A stretch of DNA of 64,000 nt from Paenibacillus sp. 1781tsa1 (GCF_024159265.1 NZ_JAMYWY010000001.1:2666001-2730000); one strand, 5' to 3'; shown: positions 51,029 to 59,728, counted from the first letter of the stretch. Numbers and translations: made by a program. Notes: a model not told the origin generated them from the letters alone.

Positions 51029-51388
51029 ATGGCAGCCGAAGTCAAAGAACGGATTAATCTGAAAGAAATCAACTGTGAGAAGGAATTGACCCTTGCGGTG
51101 ATCGGTGGCAAATGGAAACTGATCATTTTGTGGCATTTGGGTCTGGAAGGCACCAAACGTTTTAGTGAGCTGAAACGCCTAATCCCTCATATTACCCAGA
51201 AGATGCTGACCAACCAGCTTCGTGAGCTGGAGGAAGACAAGTTGATTGAGCGTAAGGTCTATGCAGAGGTACCTCCTCGGGTAGAATATACGTTGACAGA
51301 CCACGGTCAGAGCCTGATGCCTGTGCTGCACGCGATGTATAACTGGGGTAAAAACTATGGTGAAAATGTAATCTGGAAAGAAAGCTAA
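51029..51388 (+). CDS. hxlR: HxlR-type transcription regulator of formaldehyde fixation
   Basis: A 119-residue winged-helix regulator of the HxlR family. [46 protein letters not shown] (about residues 14-58) is very like B. subtilis HxlR and includes the family Cys. B. subtilis HxlR activates hxlAB when formaldehyde is present. The frame is open from 50936, but ATG 51029 has GAGGGGG 9 nt upstream and starts near the conserved region. Here hxlR follows hxlAB in the same direction, not divergently as in B. subtilis. Confidence 0.82.
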   Translation: MAAEVKERINLKEINCEKELTLAVIGGKWKLIILWHLGLEGTKRFSELKRLIPHITQKMLTNQLRELEEDKLIERKVYAEVPPRVEYTLTDHGQSLMPVLHAMYNWGKNYGENVIWKES

Positions 51389-51406
51389 ATAGTAAGATTT
51401 ACAATG

Positions 51407-51446
51407 AACCGCCGGAAAATGGATACTTCCATAACCAGCGGTTTTT
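51407..51446 (+). terminator. intrinsic terminator after hxlR
   Basis: AACCGCCGG/CCAGCGGTT stem with an inner TGG/CCA helix and six T residues. Confidence 0.8.
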
Positions 51447-51480
51447 TAGTTACTTTCAAATTTGGTCACATGATCAATAG

Positions 51481-51630
51481 TTTACTCCAAACGCAGTGGG
51501 CAGAAATAGACTTAAGAAGCGAAGCGTTCGCCTTTATCACCGGATTTTCACCTTTTAAAAAGTGAATCAAAAAATCCGGGAATAACAGCGATCGAAAGGC
51601 TATTCTGCCAGCGGAGTAATATGGAGTAAT
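51481..51630 (+). repeat. dispersed foldback element, copy B
   Basis: A 150-bp non-coding element in the 366-nt gap 51389-51754. It shares with copy A the block AAGAAGCGAAGCG (19 of 20 over 51514-51533), the hairpin CCGGATTTT/AAAATCCGG, and ACAGCGATCGAAAGG (from 51585). Its end arms are TTTACTCC (51481-51488) and GGAGTAAT (51613 or 51623), and its inner arms are GGCAGAA (about 51499) and CTATTCTGCC. They pair as in copy A, but with different bases. It ends 125 nt before pepF on the same strand. Confidence 0.7.
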
Positions 51631-51754
51631 CCGTTTGTCTGCTCGACCATAAATCTATACCAAAAGTCTCATTATTTGCAGATGTCATGTATACATAAAC
51701 CGATTATGATACGATGAGATATATTGGAAAATGCAAGGAGGATGACAACTAAAG

Positions 51755-53557
51755 ATGGAAAAAATACGTACACGTGCTGAGGTAAACCCAGAAACCACTT
51801 GGGATCTGAGAGACTTGTTTGTAACCGATGTAGAGTGGGAGCAGGAGCTTCGATCACTTCCTGAGGCTGCTGCCCAGATTGAAACGTTCAAAGGACGTCT
51901 GGGCGAAGGCGCTGAACAATTGCTGGCTTGTCTGGATGCTCGTGAAGCTTTGCAGGAGCGTATCGGCAAGACGGCTTCTTATGCCCGCTTGAAGCAGTCA
52001 GAGGACAGCACCAATCCGGTCAATATTGAGAATTCAGCTAAAGCAGGAGATATCCTATCGAATCTGTCGTCGTCCTTGTCTTTTGTTAATTCGGAGATCG
52101 TTGATCTGCCGGAGGGAACCGTTGAACGTTACCTTGAAGAACTTCCGGGATTGCAGCCGTATGCGCGGAGCTTGGAGCGTTTAATTCGAGAAAAAGCACA
52201 TCGGCTTACGCCAGAGACCGAGAAGGTACTGGCTTCACTAGGAGAGGTACTGGATTCGCCATACCGTATCTATCTGCGCGGTAAACTGGCAGACATGACG
52301 TTTGACGATGCTCTTGATGGAGAAGACAATAATCGGCCACTGTCCTGGTCATTCTATGAGAATAATTATGAGATGTCGTCCGATACCAAGCTGCGTCGTT
52401 CTGCTTATGCTGCATTCAGCTCGACTTTAAATGATTACAAAAATACGTTTGCAGAAGGTTATGCAACCGAAGTGAAGAAGCAAGTTGTGTTATCCAGGCT
52501 GCGTGGTTACGACGATGTTACAGATATGCTTCTTAGCCCACAGCAAGTGAGCAAAGAGATGTACAATAATATTCTGGATATTATCCAGCAGGAACTCGCA
52601 CCTCATATGCGCAGACTGACGGCTCTAAAGAAACGAGAGCTTGGTTTGGACAAACTGATGTTTTGTGATCTGAAGGCTCCGCTTGATCCTGAATTTAGCC
52701 CTGCCATTACATATGATGAGGCGTGCACACTCATTCGAGAAGCACTTGATGTGCTTGGGCCAGAGTATGGCGAGATTGTAGAGCGCGCATTCAGTGAGCG
52801 CTGGGTGGATTACGCAGACAATGCAGGCAAATCCACAGGGGCATTTTGCTCCTCTATATATGGTTCACACTCCTATATCTTAATCTCATGGGCAAATAAT
52901 ATGCGCGGAGCATTTACGCTTGCCCATGAAGTGGGACATGCAGGCCACTTTATGCTTGCGGGACGTTACCAACGGCTCACAAATACAAGACCATCTCTTT
53001 ATTTTATAGAGGCACCGTCGACCATGAATGAAATGCTGCTGGCAGATCATCTATTGAAACGTTCCGATAATCCGAGAATGCGTCGTTGGGTCATTTTGCA
53101 ACTGTTGAATACGTATTACCATAACTTCGTTACGCATCTGCTGGAAGGGGAATTACAGCGCAGGGTGTATGCACGCGCAACCAATGATGAGCCCATTACG
53201 GCGAAGACGTTAAGTCAGCTCAAAGGAGACATTCTTTCCGAATTCTGGGGACCTGATCTGGTAATTGATGAAGGGGCCAAGCTCACGTGGATGAGACAAC
53301 CACATTATTATATGGGTCTATATCCATATACCTATGCGGCAGGTTTGACCGCTTCCACAGCGGCTGCACAGCAGATTCGGGAAGAAGGGCAGCCTGCGGT
53401 AGATCGCTGGCTCGAAGCACTCAAAGCCGGTGGAAGTCTCACACCGCAGGAGTTAATGAAGCTCGCCGGTGTGGATATGTCCGGACCTGAGCCGATTCGT
53501 TCTGCAGTTGCTTATGTCGGCAGCCTGGTCGACGAACTTGAACGTCTGTATTCCTGA
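51755..53557 (+). CDS. pepF: oligoendopeptidase F (M3 family)
   Basis: A 600-residue cytoplasmic zinc peptidase that cuts short peptides. The site HEVGHAGHF gives His391, Glu392 and His395; the third ligand Glu lies in FIEAPSTMNEMLL about 30 residues later. The N-terminal region (WDLRDLF, LPEAAAQIETFKGRLG) is the helical M3 lobe. AAGGAGG lies upstream of ATG 51755. It is transcribed alone, with a terminator at 53602. Confidence 0.92.
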   Translation: MEKIRTRAEVNPETTWDLRDLFVTDVEWEQELRSLPEAAAQIETFKGRLGEGAEQLLACLDAREALQERIGKTASYARLKQSEDSTNPVNIENSAKAGDILSNLSSSLSFVNSEIVDLPEGTVERYLEELPGLQPYARSLERLIREKAHRLTPETEKVLASLGEVLDSPYRIYLRGKLADMTFDDALDGEDNNRPLSWSFYENNYEMSSDTKLRRSAYAAFSSTLNDYKNTFAEGYATEVKKQVVLSRLRGYDDVTDMLLSPQQVSKEMYNNILDIIQQELAPHMRRLTALKKRELGLDKLMFCDLKAPLDPEFSPAITYDEACTLIREALDVLGPEYGEIVERAFSERWVDYADNAGKSTGAFCSSIYGSHSYILISWANNMRGAFTLAHEVGHAGHFMLAGRYQRLTNTRPSLYFIEAPSTMNEMLLADHLLKRSDNPRMRRWVILQLLNTYYHNFVTHLLEGELQRRVYARATNDEPITAKTLSQLKGDILSEFWGPDLVIDEGAKLTWMRQPHYYMGLYPYTYAAGLTASTAAAQQIREEGQPAVDRWLEALKAGGSLTPQELMKLAGVDMSGPEPIRSAVAYVGSLVDELERLYS

Positions 53558-53601
53558 TCTGGTTCATATAGTATACGGACAAGGCAGAACGGGTTGTCTG
53601 C

Positions 53602-53645
53602 ATGCACCGCCTTCCTTGCGTGGGGGCGGTGCATCTTATTTTGCA
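53602..53645 (+). terminator. intrinsic terminator after pepF
   Basis: ATGCACCGCC/GGCGGTGCAT perfect 10-bp stem followed by CTTATTTT. Confidence 0.75.
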
Positions 53646-53666
53646 AGGGGAAAGGAACGATGATGA

Positions 53667-54182
53667 ATGACGTTAACGAGCGTGTCCTCATCGATGGGCC
53701 GATTAAGCGTGGACGGCTTTGGTGTGTTTGACGACATGAATGGAGTACCGGGTTTTGAAGGCAATCAGGGTGGTTTCTTTTCGGGATTGAATGAGTTTGG
53801 TGCCATGGGTGCGTTTGTTTCTATTTTTATTGGTGCCGTATTTCTTATTGTTGCGGGTGTGATTGTATATGCCATCATCTCAGGGGTACGCACGTGGTCC
53901 TCGAATAACGCTGCGGCCTTGTTAACCCTGCATTCAGCGGTGGTGGCCAAACGAACGGAAGTCTCAGGTGGTAGCGGGGATAGCAGTGCGACGACCCGGT
54001 ATTATGTTACATTTGAATTCGACAATGGGGAGCGCATTGAACTGATCGTTGGTGGAAACCATTATGGCATGCTGGCTGAACATGATCGAGGGATGCTGAC
54101 GTATCAGGGGACACGGTTCAAGCATTTTGAGAGAGACGTGCAGCCCCAGTCGGGCGTAAACAAAGGCCAGTTTTATACGTAA
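53667..54182 (+). CDS. DUF2500 family membrane protein
   Basis: A 171-residue protein with one membrane helix (about residues 48-73) and a C-terminal domain with TTRYYVTFEFDNGERIELIV and YGMLAEHDRGMLTYQGTRFKHFER, the DUF2500 signature. The first 45 residues are Gly/Phe-rich. Function unknown. ATG 53667 follows GGGGAAAGGAACG (about 8-11 nt); ATGs at 53660 and 53663 are in other frames that stop early. Confidence 0.78.
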   Translation: MTLTSVSSSMGRLSVDGFGVFDDMNGVPGFEGNQGGFFSGLNEFGAMGAFVSIFIGAVFLIVAGVIVYAIISGVRTWSSNNAAALLTLHSAVVAKRTEVSGGSGDSSATTRYYVTFEFDNGERIELIVGGNHYGMLAEHDRGMLTYQGTRFKHFERDVQPQSGVNKGQFYT

Positions 54183-54193
54183 AACAAGAAATG

Positions 54194-54226
54194 CGGCTCC
54201 TCCCAATTGGGAGAGAGTCGTTTTTG
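54194..54226 (+). terminator. intrinsic terminator after the DUF2500 gene
   Basis: CGGCTCCTCCC/GGGAGAGAGTCG hairpin with an AATT loop and a TTTTT tail. Confidence 0.8.
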
Positions 54227-54259
54227 GTATACCCAAAAGAAAGAAGAATCGAAGGGTAT

Positions 54260-54286
54260 TCAAACGCTTACAATGGTGATATACTC
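54260..54286 (+). promoter_or_regulatory. cre-like (CcpA) site and promoter of rhaB
   Basis: TTCAAACGCTTACA (54260-54273) matches cre (TGWNANCGNTNWCA) at 12 of 14 positions with the central CG. It overlaps a likely promoter whose -10 is TATACT (54281-54286). CcpA bound here would repress the rhamnose genes when preferred sugars are present. Confidence 0.55.
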
Positions 54287-54417
54287 GTAAAATAAAGTAA
54301 AACAGTATTAAACAAAAACAAACAAACAACAAATACAGATTAAAGTACAGGGCTGCGGACTGAATCAAGAGATACCGTTTGGAAAATAGAATTGGCTCGA
54401 AAGGTTGGTGAAGCGCG

Positions 54418-55911
54418 GTGAGTGTGCTGGCTTATGATTTGGGCGCTGGGAGCGGGAGAGCGCTACTGGGACATCTGAATGATCGTGGGATCGAAACAAG
54501 CGAAATTCATCGGTTCAAGAATGAACCAGTGAAGGTTGGCGAGCGGATGCACTGGGATATTCTGCGTTTGCATCATGAATTGTTGCAAGGGCTTACTCTT
54601 GTGAAACAGCAGGGAGAAAAGCCGGAGAGCCTGGGGATTGATTCCTGGGGCGTTGATTTTGGTTTGCTTGGCAGTAATGGTGAACTGCTGGGTAACCCGT
54701 ATCATTACCGTGATACACAGTTTAACGGAATGATGGATCAGGTACGCCAAGAGTTGAGCTCTCAGCGAATCTTTGAACGTACAGGGATTCAGTTTCTTAG
54801 CTTTAATACCCTGTATCAGTTGGCAACCCTTCAACGTAGCGGTTCTCCGCTTCTTCATGAAGCAGAACGGTTTCTCATGATTCCGGATTTGCTTCGATAT
54901 TTCCTGACGGGAGAAGCGGTGAATGAGTTCACCAATGCCACGACAACACAATTATACAATCCATCGGAGGGTCAGTGGGACGGTGAGTTGCTTGCGCATA
55001 TTCGCATTTCGGAGAAACTCTTTGGCGAAGCGGTGATGCCAGGCACCCGTGTTGGACAATTGCGCAGTAGCATCTGTAACGACCTTGGTCTTTCTCCTAT
55101 ACCTGTGATCGCCGTTGCGGAACATGATACGGGTTCAGCCGTTGTGGCTGTTCCTGCAACGGAACGTTCATTTGCTTACTTGAGCTGTGGAACCTGGTCC
55201 CTGATGGGTACCGAGATAGATCATCCTGCTATTAGTACCGAGAGCTTGGCATTGAACTTCACGAATGAAGGCGGGGCGGGCGAAACATTCCGTCTGCTTA
55301 AGAACATTATGGGTCTGTGGATTTTGCAGGAAAGCATGCGGGAGTGGGAGCGTCAGGGGCAGGGAATTAGCTACGATGCGTTATTGGCAAAGGCGGAACA
55401 GGCACCTCCATTTGCCAGTTTGTTTGATCCGGATGATGAACTGTTCATGCCAGCAGGAGATATGACGATCCGTATACGCCAGTATTGCCGTGATACAGGG
55501 CAAGTGGTACCCACGGATCAGGGGGCTATTGCCCGGGCAATTCTGGAGAGTCTGGCATTGAAGTATAGAAGAGTTCTGGGATGGACGGAACAATTATCGG
55601 GACAGTCGTTCAACGGATTGCATATGGTCGGTGGAGGTATCCAGAACCGCCTGTTATGTCAGTGGACTGCGAATTCCATTGGCAAGCCGGTATGGGCGGG
55701 TCCAGCAGAGGGAAGTGCTATCGGGAATATGGCTGTGCAATGGATGGCGAGCGGAGCTTTTAAGGATATCTGGGAAGCTCGCAAGGCTATTCGTGATTCA
55801 TTTCCGGTAACTGCGTATGAGCCGCAGGACGGGTCAATCTGGGAAGAGGCTTACGGCAGATTTCTGCGTGTGACGGCTTCAGCTACTTCACAAGCGGGGA
55901 GTGAGGTGTAA
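54418..55911 (+). CDS. rhaB: rhamnulokinase
   Basis: A 497-residue FGGY-family sugar kinase that phosphorylates L-rhamnulose with ATP. YDLGAGSGRALLGHL at the start is the ATP-phosphate loop, GIDSWGVDFGLLG (about residues 76-88) is the family substrate/catalytic region, and LSCGTWSLMGTE (about 258-269) and GGGIQNRLLCQWTANSIGKPVWAGPAEGSAIGN (about 405-437) are diagnostic of RhaB. The start is GTG 54418 with AAAGGTTGG upstream. A DeoR gene follows after one nucleotide. The isomerase and aldolase genes are not in the window. Confidence 0.92.
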   Translation: MSVLAYDLGAGSGRALLGHLNDRGIETSEIHRFKNEPVKVGERMHWDILRLHHELLQGLTLVKQQGEKPESLGIDSWGVDFGLLGSNGELLGNPYHYRDTQFNGMMDQVRQELSSQRIFERTGIQFLSFNTLYQLATLQRSGSPLLHEAERFLMIPDLLRYFLTGEAVNEFTNATTTQLYNPSEGQWDGELLAHIRISEKLFGEAVMPGTRVGQLRSSICNDLGLSPIPVIAVAEHDTGSAVVAVPATERSFAYLSCGTWSLMGTEIDHPAISTESLALNFTNEGGAGETFRLLKNIMGLWILQESMREWERQGQGISYDALLAKAEQAPPFASLFDPDDELFMPAGDMTIRIRQYCRDTGQVVPTDQGAIARAILESLALKYRRVLGWTEQLSGQSFNGLHMVGGGIQNRLLCQWTANSIGKPVWAGPAEGSAIGNMAVQWMASGAFKDIWEARKAIRDSFPVTAYEPQDGSIWEEAYGRFLRVTASATSQAGSEV

Positions 55912-55912
55912 C

Positions 55913-56674
55913 ATGTTGGCAGCCGAGCGATATGACCGGATTGTGGAGATGGTGAATGTTAAGGGCAGTATGCGTGTATCCGAGCTTAGTGAGCGCTGCC
56001 GGGTGACGGAGGAAACCATCCGGCGAGATCTGGATCGTCTGGAACAGGCAGGACGACTGCGTCGCTCTCACGGTGGTGCCGTGAGTGTGAAGGAAGATCA
56101 GCCGGAGATCCCTTACCGGATCAGGGAGACAACCCATGCGGAAGAGAAAAAGCGGATTGCACATGCGGCTCTGGCGATGATTAATCCGGGTGATCGCATT
56201 CTGTTGGATGCCAGCACAACGGCAGGTTATATGGCAGCAAACATGCCTGATTTTCCGCTAACAGTCTTGACTAATTCCATTCAGGTAGCGACTGAACTTA
56301 GCAGTCGTGACAAGGTTGAGGTCATCTCAACGGGAGGCCAGTTGGCATCTCGCTCGTTGTCTTTTGTAGGGCCACTCGCGGAGCGTTCTCTGGAGACGTA
56401 TCATGTGGACAAATTGTTTTTGTCCTGCAAAGGCGTACATCTTGAAGGCGGCGGAATCAGTGAATCCAATGAACTTCAGGCAAGGCTGAAGCAAAAGATG
56501 GTTGGCATATCCGATCAGGTCATCTTACTTGCCGATGCCAGTAAATTTGGTGTCCGTGCTTTTGCTCGGGTATCCGGCTTAGATGCAGTCCATACGATCG
56601 TTACCGATCAGCCATTGGAGGCTGAACAGACAGAGCGTTTGAGCGGATACGACATAGGAATCATCACAGTTTAA
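55913..56674 (+). CDS. DeoR-family transcription regulator of the rha/lut genes
   Basis: A 253-residue repressor with the DeoR helix-turn-helix (MRVSELSERCRVTEETIRRDLDRLEQAGRLRRSHGGAV) and sensor domain (LDASTTAGYMAANM, TNSIQVATEL, FLSCKGVHLEGGGISESN). ATG 55913 follows GGAGTGAGG; GTG 55901 is an upstream alternative. It is one nucleotide after rhaB, so it is probably translated with it and may respond to rhamnulose phosphate. The paralogue at 45094 is close to it throughout. A repeat fragment begins right at its stop codon. Confidence 0.87.
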   Translation: MLAAERYDRIVEMVNVKGSMRVSELSERCRVTEETIRRDLDRLEQAGRLRRSHGGAVSVKEDQPEIPYRIRETTHAEEKKRIAHAALAMINPGDRILLDASTTAGYMAANMPDFPLTVLTNSIQVATELSSRDKVEVISTGGQLASRSLSFVGPLAERSLETYHVDKLFLSCKGVHLEGGGISESNELQARLKQKMVGISDQVILLADASKFGVRAFARVSGLDAVHTIVTDQPLEAEQTERLSGYDIGIITV

Positions 56675-56721
56675 ACAGCGATCGGAAGGTTATTCTGTCA
56701 TCGGAGTGTCCAGTGTAAATA
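56675..56721 (+). repeat. dispersed foldback element, copy C (3' fragment)
   Basis: A 47-nt segment identical to the 3' part of copy A (24410-24456) at 45 of 47 positions. It has ACAGCGATCGGAAGG, the TTCTGTC arm and the GTGTAAAT end. The 5' half is absent; the homology begins at the base after the DeoR stop codon. It ends 46 nt before lutA. Confidence 0.75.
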
Positions 56722-56767
56722 TTCTTTAGTTATCCATCTACTAATCAGTTAATAGGAGCGTGTAATT

Positions 56768-57496
56768 ATGAAGGTCTCCTTATTCATTACCTGTCTCAGC
56801 GATGCCATCTATCCCCGAGTGGGGGAGGCCATGGTCAGATTGCTCGCCGCTCATGGCGTTCGGTTGGATTTTCCGCCGATTCAGACCTGCTGTGGTCAGC
56901 CATCCTACAATAGCGGGTACTGGGATGAGACTCGGGTAGCGGCCAAAACGATTCTTGAAGCGTTTGACGACAGTGATTTTGTAGTCTGTCCTTCGGGATC
57001 GTGTACGTATATGATTCATCATTATCCCGAACTGTTCGCGGACGAACCGGTGTGGTTGGAGAAGGCAAAACGATTGGAAGCCAAAGCCTATGAATTCACT
57101 CAATTCCTCGTTCAAGTACTCGGGATAACCGATCTGGGCGCACATTTTCCGCACAAAGTAACGTATCATCCATCCTGCCACGGCAGTCGTCTGCTGGGTG
57201 TAAAGGATGAGCCGATGGCATTGCTATCCCAAGTAAAGGGACTGGAATTGGTTCCCCTGCCGTTTGCTGAGGATTGCTGTGGGTTTGGAGGTACTTTTGC
57301 CATCAAAATGTCCGATATTTCAGGAGCAATGGTGACGGAGAAGGTCGATCATGTCAAAGAGACACAAGCTGAAGTGCTGGTTGGGCTGGACATGGCCTGT
57401 CTGATGAATATCGCAGGTAATCTTCGTTATCGGAATGAACCGGTGCGTGTGATGCATCTGGCGGAACTACTGTATGAGGGGGTGCGAACAGGATGA
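56768..57496 (+). CDS. lutA: L-lactate utilisation protein LutA
   Basis: A 242-residue Fe-S oxidoreductase subunit with two CCG domains (QTCCGQPSYNSGY at about 37 and EDCCGFGGTF at about 171), with SGSCTYMIHHY and YHPSCHGSRLLG as the other metal-binding stretches. LutABC oxidises L-lactate to pyruvate in the cytoplasm. AGGAG precedes ATG 56768. Its end overlaps lutB by 4 nt (ATGA). Confidence 0.92.
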   Translation: MKVSLFITCLSDAIYPRVGEAMVRLLAAHGVRLDFPPIQTCCGQPSYNSGYWDETRVAAKTILEAFDDSDFVVCPSGSCTYMIHHYPELFADEPVWLEKAKRLEAKAYEFTQFLVQVLGITDLGAHFPHKVTYHPSCHGSRLLGVKDEPMALLSQVKGLELVPLPFAEDCCGFGGTFAIKMSDISGAMVTEKVDHVKETQAEVLVGLDMACLMNIAGNLRYRNEPVRVMHLAELLYEGVRTG

Positions 57497-59013
57497 GCCA
57501 ACCGGGAGTCATGGATACTACGGTCAAAGAACGTGCCGGACTGGCCTTGAATGATGATTTTCTGCGTAAGGCGGTCAAATTCACGACAGAACGATTGCGT
57601 AACGGGAAGAAATCTGCCTCAGAAGAACATGGAAACTGGGATGAATGGCGTGAACGGGGCCGTCAGATTCGTCTGCATACGATTGCGCATCTGGATTATT
57701 ATCTGAATGAATTCGTGAATAACGCCCGTGCGAACGGGGTTCATATTCATTTTGCAGATACATCGGTGGAAGCAGCGGCCATTGCGCTGGATATTGCGGC
57801 TCACAAGCAGGCGTCTACGGTGGTAAAGTCCAAATCGATGGTGTCGGAGGAAGTACATCTGAATCATGTGCTGGAATCGGCGGGCATTGAAGCTATCGAG
57901 ACCGACCTTGGTGAATATATCATTCAGCTGGCAGGCGAAGCCCCATCTCATATTGTCATTCCAGCTATCCATAAGAACCGCTATCAGATAGCAGAGTTGT
58001 TATCAAAGGAAGCGGGTAAAATTCTGGAGCCGGACACAACGGTACTTGCCGGATTTGTTCGCAAAAAGCTGCGCGAGAAATTCCTCGAAGCAGATATCGG
58101 CATGACCGGCTGCAATTTTGCGATTGCAGAGACGGGTTCCATGGTTTTGTTTGAAAATGAAGGCAATGCCCGTATGGTATCCACTGTTCCAAAAACGCAG
58201 ATTACACTGATGGGCATGGAGCGGATCATCCCGTCGTGGACGGATCTGGAGGTCATGGCAACCTTGTTGCCACGCTCTGCAACAGGTCAGAAACTAACGA
58301 TGTACATGTCAGGCATCACAGGTCCTCGCCGCACAGCGGATGCCGATGGACCAGATGAAATGCACATTATTATCGTGGATAATGGTCGATCCCTTCAGCT
58401 GGGTGATCCTGAATTCCAAGAGTTGCTGAATTGTATTCGCTGTGGTGCCTGTCTGAATGCTTGCCCGGTATATCGCCATATTGGAGGTCATGCTTATGGT
58501 GGAACCTATAGTGGTCCGATTGGTGCGGTACTGACACCTGCACTCAATGGCAACATTGATGAATGGAACGATATTGCGGGTGCTTCGAGTCTTTGCGGAG
58601 CCTGTTATGAAGCATGTCCGGTCAAAATTCCGCTGCATGATATGCTCGTTTATTTACGCAGGCGTAAAGTGGAAGACGGCCATGGAAACAAAATGGAGAG
58701 CATGGGCATGAAGGGCTTTGCCGCCGTGGTTTCCAATTCCAAACGCTTCAGTGCGGCCATACGTTTGGGACAGATTGGTCAGAAGGCAGTTGTACGCAAC
58801 AACGGCATTTCTCTCAAGCTGGGTCCACTTAAAGGCTGGAACAATTATCGGGTTGCGCCAAGTCTCGCCAAGAAATCTTTTCGGCAACAATGGAACAAGC
58901 TGGATCAGGAACTGAACCAGGAGCAACGGGCCATGAGTTCTTCCGTTCGCAGCCGTATGGAACAGATTATTCGTGAACGAGAAGAAGGGGAGGGGAAGAA
59001 GCATGGTCACTGA
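57493..59013 (+). CDS. lutB: L-lactate utilisation protein LutB
   Basis: A 506-residue Fe-S protein. The N-terminal LUD domain (about residues 60-300) is followed by two 4Fe-4S motifs, CIRCGACLNACPVYRH and CGACYEACPVKIP (about 315-375). ADTSVEAAAIALDIAAHKQ is usual for LutB. It is the electron-transfer and catalytic core. Both ends overlap its neighbours (4 nt with lutA, 11 nt with lutC), as expected of a tightly coupled operon. Confidence 0.93.
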   Translation: MSQPGVMDTTVKERAGLALNDDFLRKAVKFTTERLRNGKKSASEEHGNWDEWRERGRQIRLHTIAHLDYYLNEFVNNARANGVHIHFADTSVEAAAIALDIAAHKQASTVVKSKSMVSEEVHLNHVLESAGIEAIETDLGEYIIQLAGEAPSHIVIPAIHKNRYQIAELLSKEAGKILEPDTTVLAGFVRKKLREKFLEADIGMTGCNFAIAETGSMVLFENEGNARMVSTVPKTQITLMGMERIIPSWTDLEVMATLLPRSATGQKLTMYMSGITGPRRTADADGPDEMHIIIVDNGRSLQLGDPEFQELLNCIRCGACLNACPVYRHIGGHAYGGTYSGPIGAVLTPALNGNIDEWNDIAGASSLCGACYEACPVKIPLHDMLVYLRRRKVEDGHGNKMESMGMKGFAAVVSNSKRFSAAIRLGQIGQKAVVRNNGISLKLGPLKGWNNYRVAPSLAKKSFRQQWNKLDQELNQEQRAMSSSVRSRMEQIIREREEGEGKKHGH

Positions 59014-59728
59014 ACATCAGCAATGGCTTGCACAATTGGAGAAGAAGTCCATTGAGAAACAGGAGCAGTTCATGAATGACATTGCTTCGAAATTGAGGAG
59101 ACCAAGGCAACGCCATGCGCCGACCCAACCCTTTCGGGGCGCACCCGACTTTTGGACTGAATTGGAATGGGATGAAGAGAAGCGTATTCAAGCGTTTACT
59201 GATAACTTTGTAAGTGTAGGCGCACACATTGCCCGGGTTCAGAACATGGAAGAAGTATCTCAATTTATTGCTAACAAATCTCATGAACTGAGTGCCAGAT
59301 ATATCATTCGTCAGAATGAACAGGCGCTAAAAGATCTCGGATTGGAAGAGCAGTTACCGGATGTACAGATCTCAGTCTGGAATAGTCAAGCGGATGAGAA
59401 CTGGAGGGCTCGGGCAGCTGAGGCTGATATCGGTGTGGTCATGGCGGATTATGCAACTGCATACACAGGCTCGGTTACTGTACTTTCTTCACCGGAAAAA
59501 GGTCGTTCAGTCAGTCTGCTGCCTACGGTACTCATCATCATTATTCCAGTAGATCGGCTGTACACCAGACTGGGTGAGACGCTGGATCGATTTGACGAAG
59601 TGGGAAGAGAGAATCTTCCCGCAGGTATCCACTTTATTTCAGGTCCAAGCCGATCTTCTGATATCGAAAATGATCTAACCATTGGAGTACACGGACCAGG
59701 TATTGTATATGGTTTGATTATGGGTTAA
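59003..59728 (+). CDS. lutC: L-lactate utilisation protein LutC
   Basis: A 241-residue LUD-domain protein. ADIGVVMADYATAYTGSVTVLSSPEKGRSVSLLPTVLIIIIP and GPSRSSDIENDLTIGVHGPG (about residues 205-224) are the LutC signature. The frame is open from 58973, but ATG 59003 follows GGGGAGGGGAAG and gives the normal length. It overlaps lutB by 11 nt and is closed by a terminator at 59766. Confidence 0.92.
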   Translation: MVTEHQQWLAQLEKKSIEKQEQFMNDIASKLRRPRQRHAPTQPFRGAPDFWTELEWDEEKRIQAFTDNFVSVGAHIARVQNMEEVSQFIANKSHELSARYIIRQNEQALKDLGLEEQLPDVQISVWNSQADENWRARAAEADIGVVMADYATAYTGSVTVLSSPEKGRSVSLLPTVLIIIIPVDRLYTRLGETLDRFDEVGRENLPAGIHFISGPSRSSDIENDLTIGVHGPGIVYGLIMG

